From NCBI GenBank assembly GCA_052386775.1, contig JBQTJV010000414.1, positions 1-9,004 on the forward strand: a stretch of 9,004 nt of DNA. The letters are read 5' to 3'. Positions within the stretch are counted from its first letter, which is position 1; every line of letters begins with the position of its first letter. The notes under the pieces are model-generated. The model saw only the letters and a program-made list of their open reading frames with translations, was not told where the DNA came from and ran no database searches. The position numbers were made by a program, and so were the translations under genes. This DNA comes from DSOT01 sp052386775 (lineage in GTDB: Bacteria; Pseudomonadota; Gammaproteobacteria; Burkholderiales; SG8-41). This document shows, in pieces, positions 1 through 5,489 of the stretch.

Positions 1-108
1 GATTTCGAAGCCGCCCTCCGGCTTGAGCTCGGCGACGATGGCCGCAATCTTCGAAGTGCCGATGTCCAGCCCGACGACCAACCTGTTGCTCTCCCTGGCT
101 TTCCCCAT
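1..108 (-). CDS. ftsA: FtsA, cell division actin-like protein (N-terminal 36 codons only)
   Basis: FtsA is an actin-family ATPase that binds the inner membrane by a C-terminal amphipathic helix, tethers FtsZ and recruits later divisome proteins. Only the start is inside the window; the gene runs off the left edge. The visible protein begins MGKARESNRLVVGLDIGTSK and continues IAAIVAELKPEGGFEI. The stretch VVGLDIGTSKIAAIVAEL, at about residues 10-27, is the FtsA version of the actin phosphate-1 loop (compare E. coli VVGLEIGTAKVAALVGEV). The ATG lies 12 bp after the ftsQ stop. Its Shine-Dalgarno is poor: AAGG is only 3 nt away and GGGG is farther back, so translation may depend on ribosomes finishing ftsQ. 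ftsA directly after ftsQ is the standard dcw order, and ftsZ is expected next outside the window. Family assignment is firm despite the short length. Confidence 0.93.
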   Translation of the reverse strand, partial: MGKARESNRLVVGLDIGTSKIAAIVAELKPEGGFEI

Positions 109-120
109 AAGCCTTGACCC

Positions 121-861
121 CTATGACAGACTCGTGCGCGTTTTCGGCGCGCTCTTTTCGTTTCGCAGCTCCGGAACCTTCACGGCAAACCCGTTCGGGT
201 AGCGCAGATCCACGACCTCGACCTTCCTCGCGAGCGGCTCCAGCGTGCTCCGATATGCCGCAACGAACCGGCCGAGGCGCGCCTCGAGGTGCTCGCGCCC
301 GAGTTCCAGCGTGGTTCCATCCTCCAGCCCGATCTGCCAGGCTCTTCGCGGCGTCAGCTGAACCTGTTGCGGCACCTTGCCGATGGCAGCGAGCGTGCGG
401 CGGAAATGCTCGTACTGGATGGCCATCTCCTTCGCCGAATCGCCCGGACCGACCAGCAGCGGAAGCGCGCCGTCGTAGGCGGCGTTGAAAACTTCGCCGT
501 GGCGGTTCACCAATGCCGCCGCGCCCCAACGGGCGAACGGCACGTGCTCTTCCAGCGTGACCTCCAGACGGTCCGGCCACGTGCGGCGCAGGCTCGCGCT
601 CCTGACCCAGGGCAGCCTGGAAAAGGCGGCGCGCACGGCAGCGAGGTCTACCGTGAAGAAATTGCCGCGCGCTTCGCGTTGAATGAGCAGTTCTATCTGT
701 TGCCGGTCAACGAGCGAAAGAGGATGAGTCAGACGCACTTCGCGCAGCGGGAAGACCGGCAGACGGACCACGTGGTACAGCGCGCCGTAGAGCGCCAGCA
801 GAACAGCGCCGGTGATCATGAGATCGGCGAGCCGGTTCAGCGTGTCCGGTCTATCCCACAT
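121..861 (-). CDS. ftsQ: FtsQ, divisome scaffold protein
   Basis: FtsQ is a bitopic inner-membrane protein of the FtsQ-FtsL-FtsB divisome subcomplex. The 246-residue product is close to the usual length. It has a short cytoplasmic head, one membrane segment at about 14-33 (LMITGAVLLALYGALYHVV), then a POTRA domain at about 38-107. That domain contains FPLREVRL, FFTVDL and PWVRSASLRRTWPDRLEVTL, followed by the typical EEHVPFARWG. The C-terminal FtsQ domain ends with the conserved VEVVDLRYPNGFAVKVPE at about 214-231. The start ATG lies inside the end of ddl, an 11-bp overlap, with GGAG 7 nt upstream, so translation is probably coupled to ddl. The stop is 12 bp before ftsA. The last 15 residues are polar and unlikely to be structured. 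No unusual substitutions were seen. Confidence 0.96.
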   Translation of the reverse strand: MWDRPDTLNRLADLMITGAVLLALYGALYHVVRLPVFPLREVRLTHPLSLVDRQQIELLIQREARGNFFTVDLAAVRAAFSRLPWVRSASLRRTWPDRLEVTLEEHVPFARWGAAALVNRHGEVFNAAYDGALPLLVGPGDSAKEMAIQYEHFRRTLAAIGKVPQQVQLTPRRAWQIGLEDGTTLELGREHLEARLGRFVAAYRSTLEPLARKVEVVDLRYPNGFAVKVPELRNEKSAPKTRTSLS

Positions 862-1762
862 GCGCCGACTCCAGAATGCGCACCACCAGGTCTTCGAAGG
901 CGATACCCCGCGCGCGCGCCGCCATCGGCACGAGACTGTGGTCGGTCATGCCGGGTATGGTGTTGACTTCGAGCAAGTACGGCTGACCGCTGCGATCCAG
1001 CATGACATCCACGCGTCCCCAGCCTTCGCAGCCGAGCAGGCTGAATGCGCCGAGCGCCGCGTCCTGGATGCGGCGCTCCTGATCCGCCGGTAGACCACAG
1101 GGGCAGATGTAGCGGGTGTCGTCGGCGAAGTACTTCGCCTGGTAGTCGTAGAAAACACGCGGCGTTTCCAGCCGTATCAGCGGCAGCGCCTCGCCGCCCA
1201 GCACCGCCGCGGTCAGTTCCGCTCCCTCGATAAAGCGCTCGGCAATCACCACGCTGTCGTACTGCATGGCCAGCTCGTATGCGGGTTGCAGTTTCTCCAC
1301 TGAAGTGACTTTGCTCATGCCGATGCTTGAACCCTCGCGCGCGGGCTTGACCATCAACGGCAGGCCCACCCTCGCAACGACATCGGCAAAGTGAGTCTCG
1401 TGCGAGAGCAGTTCGTAAGGCGGCGTCGGCATGCCTGCCGCCTGCCACAGCAGCTTGGTGCGCCACTTGTCCATCGCGAGCGCGCTTGCCATCACGCCGC
1501 TGCCGGTATACGGAATGCCGAGGTATTCCAGCGCGCCCTGCACCGTCCCGTCCTCGCCAAAACGGCCATGCAATGCGATGAAGGCGCGATCGAATCTCTG
1601 GTCGATCAGCTGCTCCAGCCCGGCGTCGCGGGGATCGAACGCATGGGCATCCACGCCTTTCTTCTTCAAGGCGAGAAGCACCATGTTGCCGCTCTTCAGG
1701 GAGATCTCGCGTTCGGCCGAACGGCCGCCCATGAGTACTGCCACTTTTCCAAATCCACTCAT
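851..1762 (-). CDS. ddl: D-alanine--D-alanine ligase (Ddl, DdlB type)
   Basis: Ddl joins two D-alanines using ATP, giving the dipeptide that MurF adds to the UDP-MurNAc-tripeptide. The protein has 303 residues (E. coli DdlB has 306) and an ATP-grasp fold. Visible motifs are VAVLMGGRSAERE at 7-19 with the substrate-binding Glu17, HGRFGEDGTVQG at 65-76, YTGSGVMASALAMDK at 85-99, KPAREGSSIGMSKV at 139-152, and omega loop FYDYQAKY with Tyr211. Metal ligands fall in GRVDVMLD (Asp252) and LLEVNTIPGMT (Glu265, Asn267). The Tyr in the omega loop indicates a D-Ala-D-Ala enzyme, not a VanA-type D-lactate ligase. The ATG at 1762 was chosen because family similarity starts there and GGAG lies 8 nt upstream. 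The frame stays open farther upstream, but that extension has no Ddl similarity. Oddly, the first 14 codons are repeated 125 bp upstream next to murB. The 3' end overlaps ftsQ by 11 bp. Confidence 0.96.
   Translation of the reverse strand: MSGFGKVAVLMGGRSAEREISLKSGNMVLLALKKKGVDAHAFDPRDAGLEQLIDQRFDRAFIALHGRFGEDGTVQGALEYLGIPYTGSGVMASALAMDKWRTKLLWQAAGMPTPPYELLSHETHFADVVARVGLPLMVKPAREGSSIGMSKVTSVEKLQPAYELAMQYDSVVIAERFIEGAELTAAVLGGEALPLIRLETPRVFYDYQAKYFADDTRYICPCGLPADQERRIQDAALGAFSLLGCEGWGRVDVMLDRSGQPYLLEVNTIPGMTDHSLVPMAARARGIAFEDLVVRILESAHVG
1721..1762 (-). repeat. Direct repeat, copy B (start of intact ddl)
   Basis: This is the start of the functional ddl, the partner of the repeat at 1846-1887. 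The two copies are separated by 83 bp of GC-rich sequence that I cannot assign to any family. Confidence 0.93.
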
Positions 1763-1789
1763 CCGCCGCACTCCACGACACCCGTGTCT

Positions 1790-1817
1790 TGCGGGCGGCC
1801 CTGCGCGCCTGCCCGCA
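1790..1817. repeat. GC-rich inverted repeat in the spacer between the two ddl heads
   Basis: A perfect 7-bp inverted repeat, TGCGGGC and GCCCGCA, encloses 14 nt. It lies inside the 83-bp spacer between the orphan ddl head and intact ddl. In the mRNA it could fold into a stable hairpin about 28 nt upstream of the ddl start. It has no following T-run, so it is not a typical intrinsic terminator. Such repeats are common by chance in sequence this GC-rich. Confidence 0.4.
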
Positions 1818-1845
1818 CCGGCCGCGCCGCGGCACCGAGTCCGGC

Positions 1846-1887
1846 ACGCCCGCCCATGAGCACTGCCACTTTTCCAAACCCGCTCAT
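1846..1887 (-). repeat. Direct repeat, copy A (ddl head, orphan)
   Basis: A 42-bp direct repeat of the ddl start at 1721-1762, offset by 125 bp. 38 of 42 bases match. The four mismatches are the third bases of codons 2 (AGC/AGT), 3 (GGG/GGA), 9 (GTG/GTA) and 13 (GGG/GGC), all silent. The offset is not a multiple of three, so the two copies lie in different frames. Confidence 0.93.
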
Positions 1888-2882
1888 GCCGGTTCTCCAA
1901 TGATGCGCACTTCACGTTCCAGCTCGATGCCGAACTTTTCCCGTACCGCTGCTTGCGCGTGCTCGATGAGGGCTTCGATGTCGGCGGCCCGCGCTTCGCC
2001 GCGGTTGACGATGAAATTGGCATGCTTGGTAGAGATCACGGCGCCGCCCACGCTATGCCCCTTGAGTCCGCACGCCTCGATGAGCCGTGCCGCGAAATCC
2101 CCTCGCGGGTTGCGAAACACCGAGCCTGCATTCGGCTCGCCCAGCGGTTGCGTGGCGATACGCCGCGCGAGCAATTCCCGGATGCGCTCTCTCGAGGCCG
2201 CACCGTCGCCCGGCACGAGCCTGAACGTGGCGGAAAGAAACCACTCCTCCGCGTCCTCGCCCGCGGCCTCCGTCTTGCGGCGCGCTTCGCGATAGGCCAC
2301 GTGGTAGTCGGCTGCCGTGCGCATGCGCAGGCCGCCGCGCCGGTCTATCGTGCACACGCGCTGCACGATGTCCCACGTTTCGCGGCCATAGCAGCCGGCG
2401 TTCATCGCCAGCGCGCCGCCCACGGTTCCCGGAATGCCCGCGAGGAATTCCGCGCCCGTCAGTCCATGCAGTGCGGCGAAGCGCGCCACTTTCGGGCTGG
2501 GAAGACCGGCTTCGGCATAGATTTCGACGCCGCTCGACTCGAGTAGCAGCTGGCGCATGGTCCAGTGGGTCAGGATCACCGTGCCCCTGAGCCCGCCGTC
2601 TCGCACCAGCAGATTGCTGCCGAGACCCACGAAATAGATCGGCTCATCCGCGGGCCGGGTGGTCAGGAACAGCCGCAAGTCCGCAATATCCGCCGGCTGG
2701 TACACGTGCGATGCCTTGCCTCCGGCGCGCCAGCTCACGTGCCGCGCCATGGATTCATCGTGTCTGAGCTGGCCGCGCAGTTCAGTTTCCACGGAACCGC
2801 CCCGTTCGCCCCGCTTCGGGCCGCGCGCAACCGCACTGCCCTTTGCGATATGTCCGCCACAGCATTGCGCGTCGATACCCAT
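1884..2882 (-). CDS. murB: UDP-N-acetylenolpyruvoylglucosamine reductase (MurB)
   Basis: MurB is a cytoplasmic FAD enzyme that uses NADPH to reduce UDP-GlcNAc-enolpyruvate to UDP-MurNAc. In the 332-residue reading the motifs are: WRAGGKA at 51-57; FAD-binding GLGSNLLVRDGG at 86-97; GAEFLAGIPGTVGGALAMNA at 143-162; YRE with the likely catalytic Arg198; PNAGSVFRNP at 250-259 with proton-donor Ser254; GLKGHSVGGAVIS and KHANFIVN at 286-293; and EREVRIIGE with the likely catalytic Glu324. The short middle region suggests the compact type II form. The ATG at 2882 lies 3 nt after the murC stop with GAGG 8 nt upstream, so coupling is likely. However, the first 44 residues or so do not look like MurB. 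GTG 2792 (giving VETELRGQLRHDES) or ATG 2750 could be the real start. The stop forms an ATGA overlap with the orphan ddl head. Confidence 0.94.
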   Translation of the reverse strand: MGIDAQCCGGHIAKGSAVARGPKRGERGGSVETELRGQLRHDESMARHVSWRAGGKASHVYQPADIADLRLFLTTRPADEPIYFVGLGSNLLVRDGGLRGTVILTHWTMRQLLLESSGVEIYAEAGLPSPKVARFAALHGLTGAEFLAGIPGTVGGALAMNAGCYGRETWDIVQRVCTIDRRGGLRMRTAADYHVAYREARRKTEAAGEDAEEWFLSATFRLVPGDGAASRERIRELLARRIATQPLGEPNAGSVFRNPRGDFAARLIEACGLKGHSVGGAVISTKHANFIVNRGEARAADIEALIEHAQAAVREKFGIELEREVRIIGEPA

Positions 2883-2885
2883 CCA

Positions 2886-4292
2886 TCAAACCTCGCCCTG
2901 CGAGCGCGCCAGCATCGCCGGCACTCCGCCGATCGCACCCGCACCCATGGTGATGACGACGTCGCCATCCCGTATCGCAGCGAGGATCGCGCACGGAAGA
3001 TCGGCCACCGCATCGACGAATATCGGCTCCACCTTTCCCTGCACGCGCACCGCGCGCGCCAGCGCTCTGCCGTCCGCGGCGACGATCGGCGACTCGCCCG
3101 CCGGATACACCTCGGTAAGCAGGACCACATCGGCGGTCGAAAGCACCCTCACGAAATCCTCGAAGCAGTCGCGGGTCCGGGTATAGCGGTGCGGTTGAAA
3201 GGCCAGAACGAGCCGGCGTTCCGGGAACGCACCCCGCGCTGCGGCGAGGGTGGCCGCCATCTCCGCCGGGTGGTGCCCGTAGTCGTCGACCAGCGCAAAG
3301 GCCCCGCCTGACGGCAAGCGAATCTCGCCGTATTTTTCAAAGCGCCGCCCGACGCCCCGAAACTCGGCAAGCGCCTTCGCGATGCTCGCATCGGAAATGC
3401 CGAGCTCCATGCCGACCGCGATGGCGGCCAGCGCGTTCTGGACGTTGTGCATGCCCGCAAGGTTGAGCGTGACGGGCATGTCCGGCGGTTTGCTGCCGTT
3501 CGCCGCGCGGACCACGCGAAATTTCATCTGGCATCCCGAGGGCTCCACCGCCACCGCCCGAATCGCCGCGTCCTCTGCCAAGCCATACGTCGTGATGGGC
3601 TTGGTCAGCCGCGGCATGATCTCGCGCACGTTGGGGTCGTCCGCACACAGCACCACGACGCCATAGAACGGCAGCCGCTGCACGAAATCGACGAACGCCT
3701 GCTTGAGTTTGTCGAGCGAGTGCTCGTAGGTCACCATGTGATCGGCGTCGATGTTGGTCACCACGGCAAGCGTCGGCTGAAGGTAGAGAAACGACGCGTC
3801 CGACTCGTCGGCCTCGACCACGATGAACTCTCCCTGACCGAGCTTCGCGTTCGATCCGGCCGCCTCCAGACGCCCGCCGATCACAAACGTCGGATCCATG
3901 CCGCCCTCGGCAAGCACGCTGGCGATAAGACTGGTCGTCGTCGTTTTGCCGTGCGTTCCGGCCACCGCGATGCCCTGCTTGAGACGCATCAACTCCGCCA
4001 GCATCAGGGCGCGCGGGACAACCGGGATGTTCCGGGCGCGCGCCGCCGCCACTTCTGCGTTGTCTCCCGGTACCGCCCCCGAGACCACGACCGCGTCCGC
4101 CCCGGCTGCATGCTGCGCGTCATGCCCCCTGAAAACATGTGCGCCCAGTTTCTGCAAACGCCGTGTCGCGGCGTTCTCGGCCACATCCGACCCGCTCACC
4201 CGGTACCCCAGGTTGAGCAGGACTTCCGCGATGCCGCTCATGCCGGCACCGCCAATCCCGACGAAATGCAGATGCTTGACCTTATGCCGCAT
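2886..4292 (-). CDS. murC: UDP-N-acetylmuramate--L-alanine ligase (MurC)
   Basis: MurC is the first Mur ligase: it uses ATP to add L-alanine to UDP-MurNAc in the cytoplasm. The 468-residue protein has the three Mur-ligase domains. The N-terminal Rossmann-like domain shows HFVGIGGAGMSGIAEVL at 9-25 and GSDV at 34-37. The central ATPase has P-loop GTHGKTTTTS at 112-121, VEADESDASF at 159-168 and TNIDADHMVTY at 179-189. The C-terminal domain has LNLAGMHNVQNALAAI at 277-291, FRGVGRRFE at 311-319, DDYGHHPAE at 336-344, FQPHRYTRTRDCF at 366-377, and GAGAIG near the end. The start MRHKVKHLHF is the usual one for beta-type MurC. It lies 15 bp after the murG stop, and I see no good Shine-Dalgarno there. 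DNAEV at 78-82 replaces the more usual DNPEV, which is minor. MurB follows with a 3-nt gap. Confidence 0.97.
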   Translation of the reverse strand: MRHKVKHLHFVGIGGAGMSGIAEVLLNLGYRVSGSDVAENAATRRLQKLGAHVFRGHDAQHAAGADAVVVSGAVPGDNAEVAAARARNIPVVPRALMLAELMRLKQGIAVAGTHGKTTTTSLIASVLAEGGMDPTFVIGGRLEAAGSNAKLGQGEFIVVEADESDASFLYLQPTLAVVTNIDADHMVTYEHSLDKLKQAFVDFVQRLPFYGVVVLCADDPNVREIMPRLTKPITTYGLAEDAAIRAVAVEPSGCQMKFRVVRAANGSKPPDMPVTLNLAGMHNVQNALAAIAVGMELGISDASIAKALAEFRGVGRRFEKYGEIRLPSGGAFALVDDYGHHPAEMAATLAAARGAFPERRLVLAFQPHRYTRTRDCFEDFVRVLSTADVVLLTEVYPAGESPIVAADGRALARAVRVQGKVEPIFVDAVADLPCAILAAIRDGDVVITMGAGAIGGVPAMLARSQGEV

Positions 4293-4307
4293 GGCGGATC
4301 AGCGCAG

Positions 4308-5378
4308 TCATGTCGCGAGTTCCATGCACGCCTCGGCCACCTCGCGTGCTGCACAAGGCTTGGCGACCTGGCGCGCCGCCACGGCCATGCCTTTGAGTTT
4401 CTCCCGCGTGAAGCCCAGAAGGAGCTCGCACAGTTTCTCTGCCGTAAAATCGGATTGGTGCAGCAGCACCGCAGCACCGCGCTCCGAGAGGTAGCGTGCG
4501 TTCGAAGTCTGGTGGTCGTCGACCGCATGCGGATACGGAACAAGAATGCTCGCAACACCGGCGGCGGCGAGTTCGGCGACGGTCGTGGCACCGGCCCGGC
4601 AGACCACGAGATCCGCGGTGGCATAACGGCGTGCCATGTCATCGATGAACGGCACCAGTTCGGCCTCTACGCCGGCAGCGCGATAGTTCGCATGCAGCGC
4701 ATCGATGTGCGCGTGACCCGACTGATGCGTTACGCTGGGACGCGCGGCTTCCGGCATTCGCGAGAGCGCACGCGGCACCGTTTCGTTCAAGACTTGCGCC
4801 CCCAGGCTTCCGCCCAGTACCAGCATGTGCAGCCGTCCGGAGCGCGCCGCCATGCGCGTCTCCGGCCGATCCAATGCCGCGATGTCGTCACGCACGGGAT
4901 TGCCGACCCAGGAAACCGAGATATGCGGGCCGAAGGCGTCGGGGAACGCGGCGAGAATCCGGTCAGCGAGCCGGGCGAGCACGCGGTTGGCAAGTCCCGC
5001 GACCGAATTCTGTTCGTGTATCACGAATGGCCGGTTGAGCAGGCTCGCCATCATCCCGCCCGGAAACGTGATGTATCCCCCCATGCCCAGCACCACGTCG
5101 GGCCGGTGCGCGAATATCGCCCTCGCGCTCTGCCAGAAAGCAACCAGCAGGTTGAGCGGCAGCAGGGCGAGACTAAGTGCACCACTGCGCCGCACGCCCG
5201 ACATGCGGACCCAGGCCATGGTGTAGCCGCGAGGCGGCACCAGCCGCGCCTCCATGCCGCTGCGCGCTCCGAGCCACACGACGTTCCAGCCGGCGGCCTT
5301 GAGGTATTCCGCTACCGATAGCGCAGGAAAAATGTGACCGCCGGTGCCGCCCGCCATGATCATGATTGTGCGCTTCAA
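4308..5378 (-). CDS. murG: Lipid II synthase: undecaprenyl-PP-MurNAc-pentapeptide GlcNAc transferase (MurG)
   Basis: MurG is a peripheral inner-membrane GT-B glycosyltransferase that adds GlcNAc from UDP-GlcNAc to lipid I, producing lipid II. With a TTG start at 5378 the protein has 356 residues (E. coli has 355) and begins MKRTIMIMAGGTGGHIFPAL. Motifs in that numbering: GGTGGH at 10-15, GMGGYITFPGG at about 98-108, HEQNSVAGLANR at 121-132, GNPVR at 159-163, GGSLGA at 189-194, CRAGATTVAEL at 260-270, and PYPHAVDDHQTSNA at 281-294. TTG was preferred because GAGG lies 8 nt upstream and the extra MKRT matches the family. ATG 5363 or 5357 would cut off the beginning of the first strand. A longer in-frame reading from TTG 5477 adds 33 residues unlike MurG. 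The region upstream holds a second ftsW tail, so murG sits 16 nt after that orphan stop and 111 bp after intact ftsW. Confidence 0.95.
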   Translation of the reverse strand: MKRTIMIMAGGTGGHIFPALSVAEYLKAAGWNVVWLGARSGMEARLVPPRGYTMAWVRMSGVRRSGALSLALLPLNLLVAFWQSARAIFAHRPDVVLGMGGYITFPGGMMASLLNRPFVIHEQNSVAGLANRVLARLADRILAAFPDAFGPHISVSWVGNPVRDDIAALDRPETRMAARSGRLHMLVLGGSLGAQVLNETVPRALSRMPEAARPSVTHQSGHAHIDALHANYRAAGVEAELVPFIDDMARRYATADLVVCRAGATTVAELAAAGVASILVPYPHAVDDHQTSNARYLSERGAAVLLHQSDFTAEKLCELLLGFTREKLKGMAVAARQVAKPCAAREVAEACMELAT

Positions 5379-5390
5379 GAGGCGCGCCTC
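5379..5390 (-). promoter_or_regulatory. Palindrome containing the murG ribosome binding site
   Basis: The 12-bp perfect palindrome GAGGCGCGCCTC lies directly against the murG TTG start. Its first half carries the only plausible Shine-Dalgarno (GAGG, 8 nt from TTG). In mRNA, GAGG and CCTC could pair across a CGCG loop and hide the site, or two transcripts could pair. The 4-bp stem is short, so any regulatory role is inference. Confidence 0.35.
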
Positions 5391-5394
5391 GCTC

Positions 5395-5427
5395 TCATAC
5401 CTTGAACCCTCGTACGAGCCGCCGATT
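5395..5427 (-). pseudogene. Orphan ftsW 3' fragment (last 10 codons plus stop)
   Basis: Read on the minus strand, this 33-nt piece encodes NRRLVRGFKV followed by TGA. Intact ftsW ends NRQLMRGLKV followed by TGA at 5490-5522. 25 of 33 bases match, and 7 of 10 residues are identical with the rest conservative or basic-for-polar. Five of the eight mismatches are third-position changes, as between coding homologues. Similarity may continue upstream for some 15-20 nt with a one-base gap, but that is weak. The fragment is followed after 16 nt by murG, the spacing expected for a normal ftsW-murG junction. It has no start of its own. I infer it is the tail of a second ftsW allele brought in with the murG side. 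Confidence 0.7.
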
Positions 5428-5489
5428 TTGGCTTCGACATGACTTTTGCTGCGCTCAAGTCCGTCTCCGCCGCACAACAGGAACGCCAG

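Larger units (their letters stand above)
1759..1887 (-). pseudogene. Orphan ddl 5' fragment forming a 42-codon junction frame
   Basis: This open frame starts at an ATG overlapping the murB stop (ATGA). Its first 14 residues, MSGFGKVAVLMGGR, are identical to the start of the intact ddl that follows. After that, similarity to Ddl stops; the remainder is a GC-rich Ala/Gly/Arg-rich stretch ending DTGVVECGG. The stop overlaps the true ddl ATG, again as ATGA. GGAG lies 7 nt before the fragment's ATG, so it has a normal start site. The four differences from the ddl head within 42 nt are all third-position and silent, as if the fragment came from another functional ddl allele and is not a fresh local copying error. 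I infer a truncated ddl head left by recombination, perhaps now acting as a translated relay from murB to ddl. The peptide itself probably has no enzyme function. Confidence 0.75.
5375..5440 (-). other. Possible 21-codon leader frame ahead of murG
   Basis: In a different frame from the ftsW fragment, an ATG at 5440 opens a 21-codon frame. An internal ATG at 5398 has GAGGG 8 nt upstream and gives MRARRAS. Its TGA overlaps the murG TTG start as TTGA. If translated, it could hand ribosomes to murG by termination-reinitiation, which would help a weak TTG start with a possibly hidden Shine-Dalgarno. It is very short and could be chance. Confidence 0.25.

Noticed and set aside
1790..1817. Intrinsic terminator between murB and ddl
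   Set aside because: The inverted repeat has no T-run on either strand next to it, and it lies within a tightly coupled operon.
1763..1845. Possible remnant of a murC or murB tail in the spacer before ddl
   Set aside because: One reading (GAGRRAGPPAR) faintly resembles the MurC end GAGAIGGVPAM, and the last bases recall the murB end, but the matches are short and GC-driven. They could be tested by aligning resident-lineage murC and murB ends.
851..2023. Long 390-codon reading of ddl starting inside murB
   Set aside because: The added 87 residues lie antisense-free but out of frame over the murB end and spacer, and have no Ddl similarity. ATG 1762 fits length, motifs and ribosome site.
2840..2925. 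Possible second murC tail in the murC-murB junction (AMLWR compared with AMLAR)
   Set aside because: Only about 12 of 15 bases agree, with no shared stop and no continuation, so chance is the simpler reading.
3447..5321. 624-codon open frame on the plus strand opposite murC and murG
   Set aside because: It is antisense to two certain genes, its composition is rich in His and Arg, and no domain is recognisable. Long antisense frames are common at this GC content.
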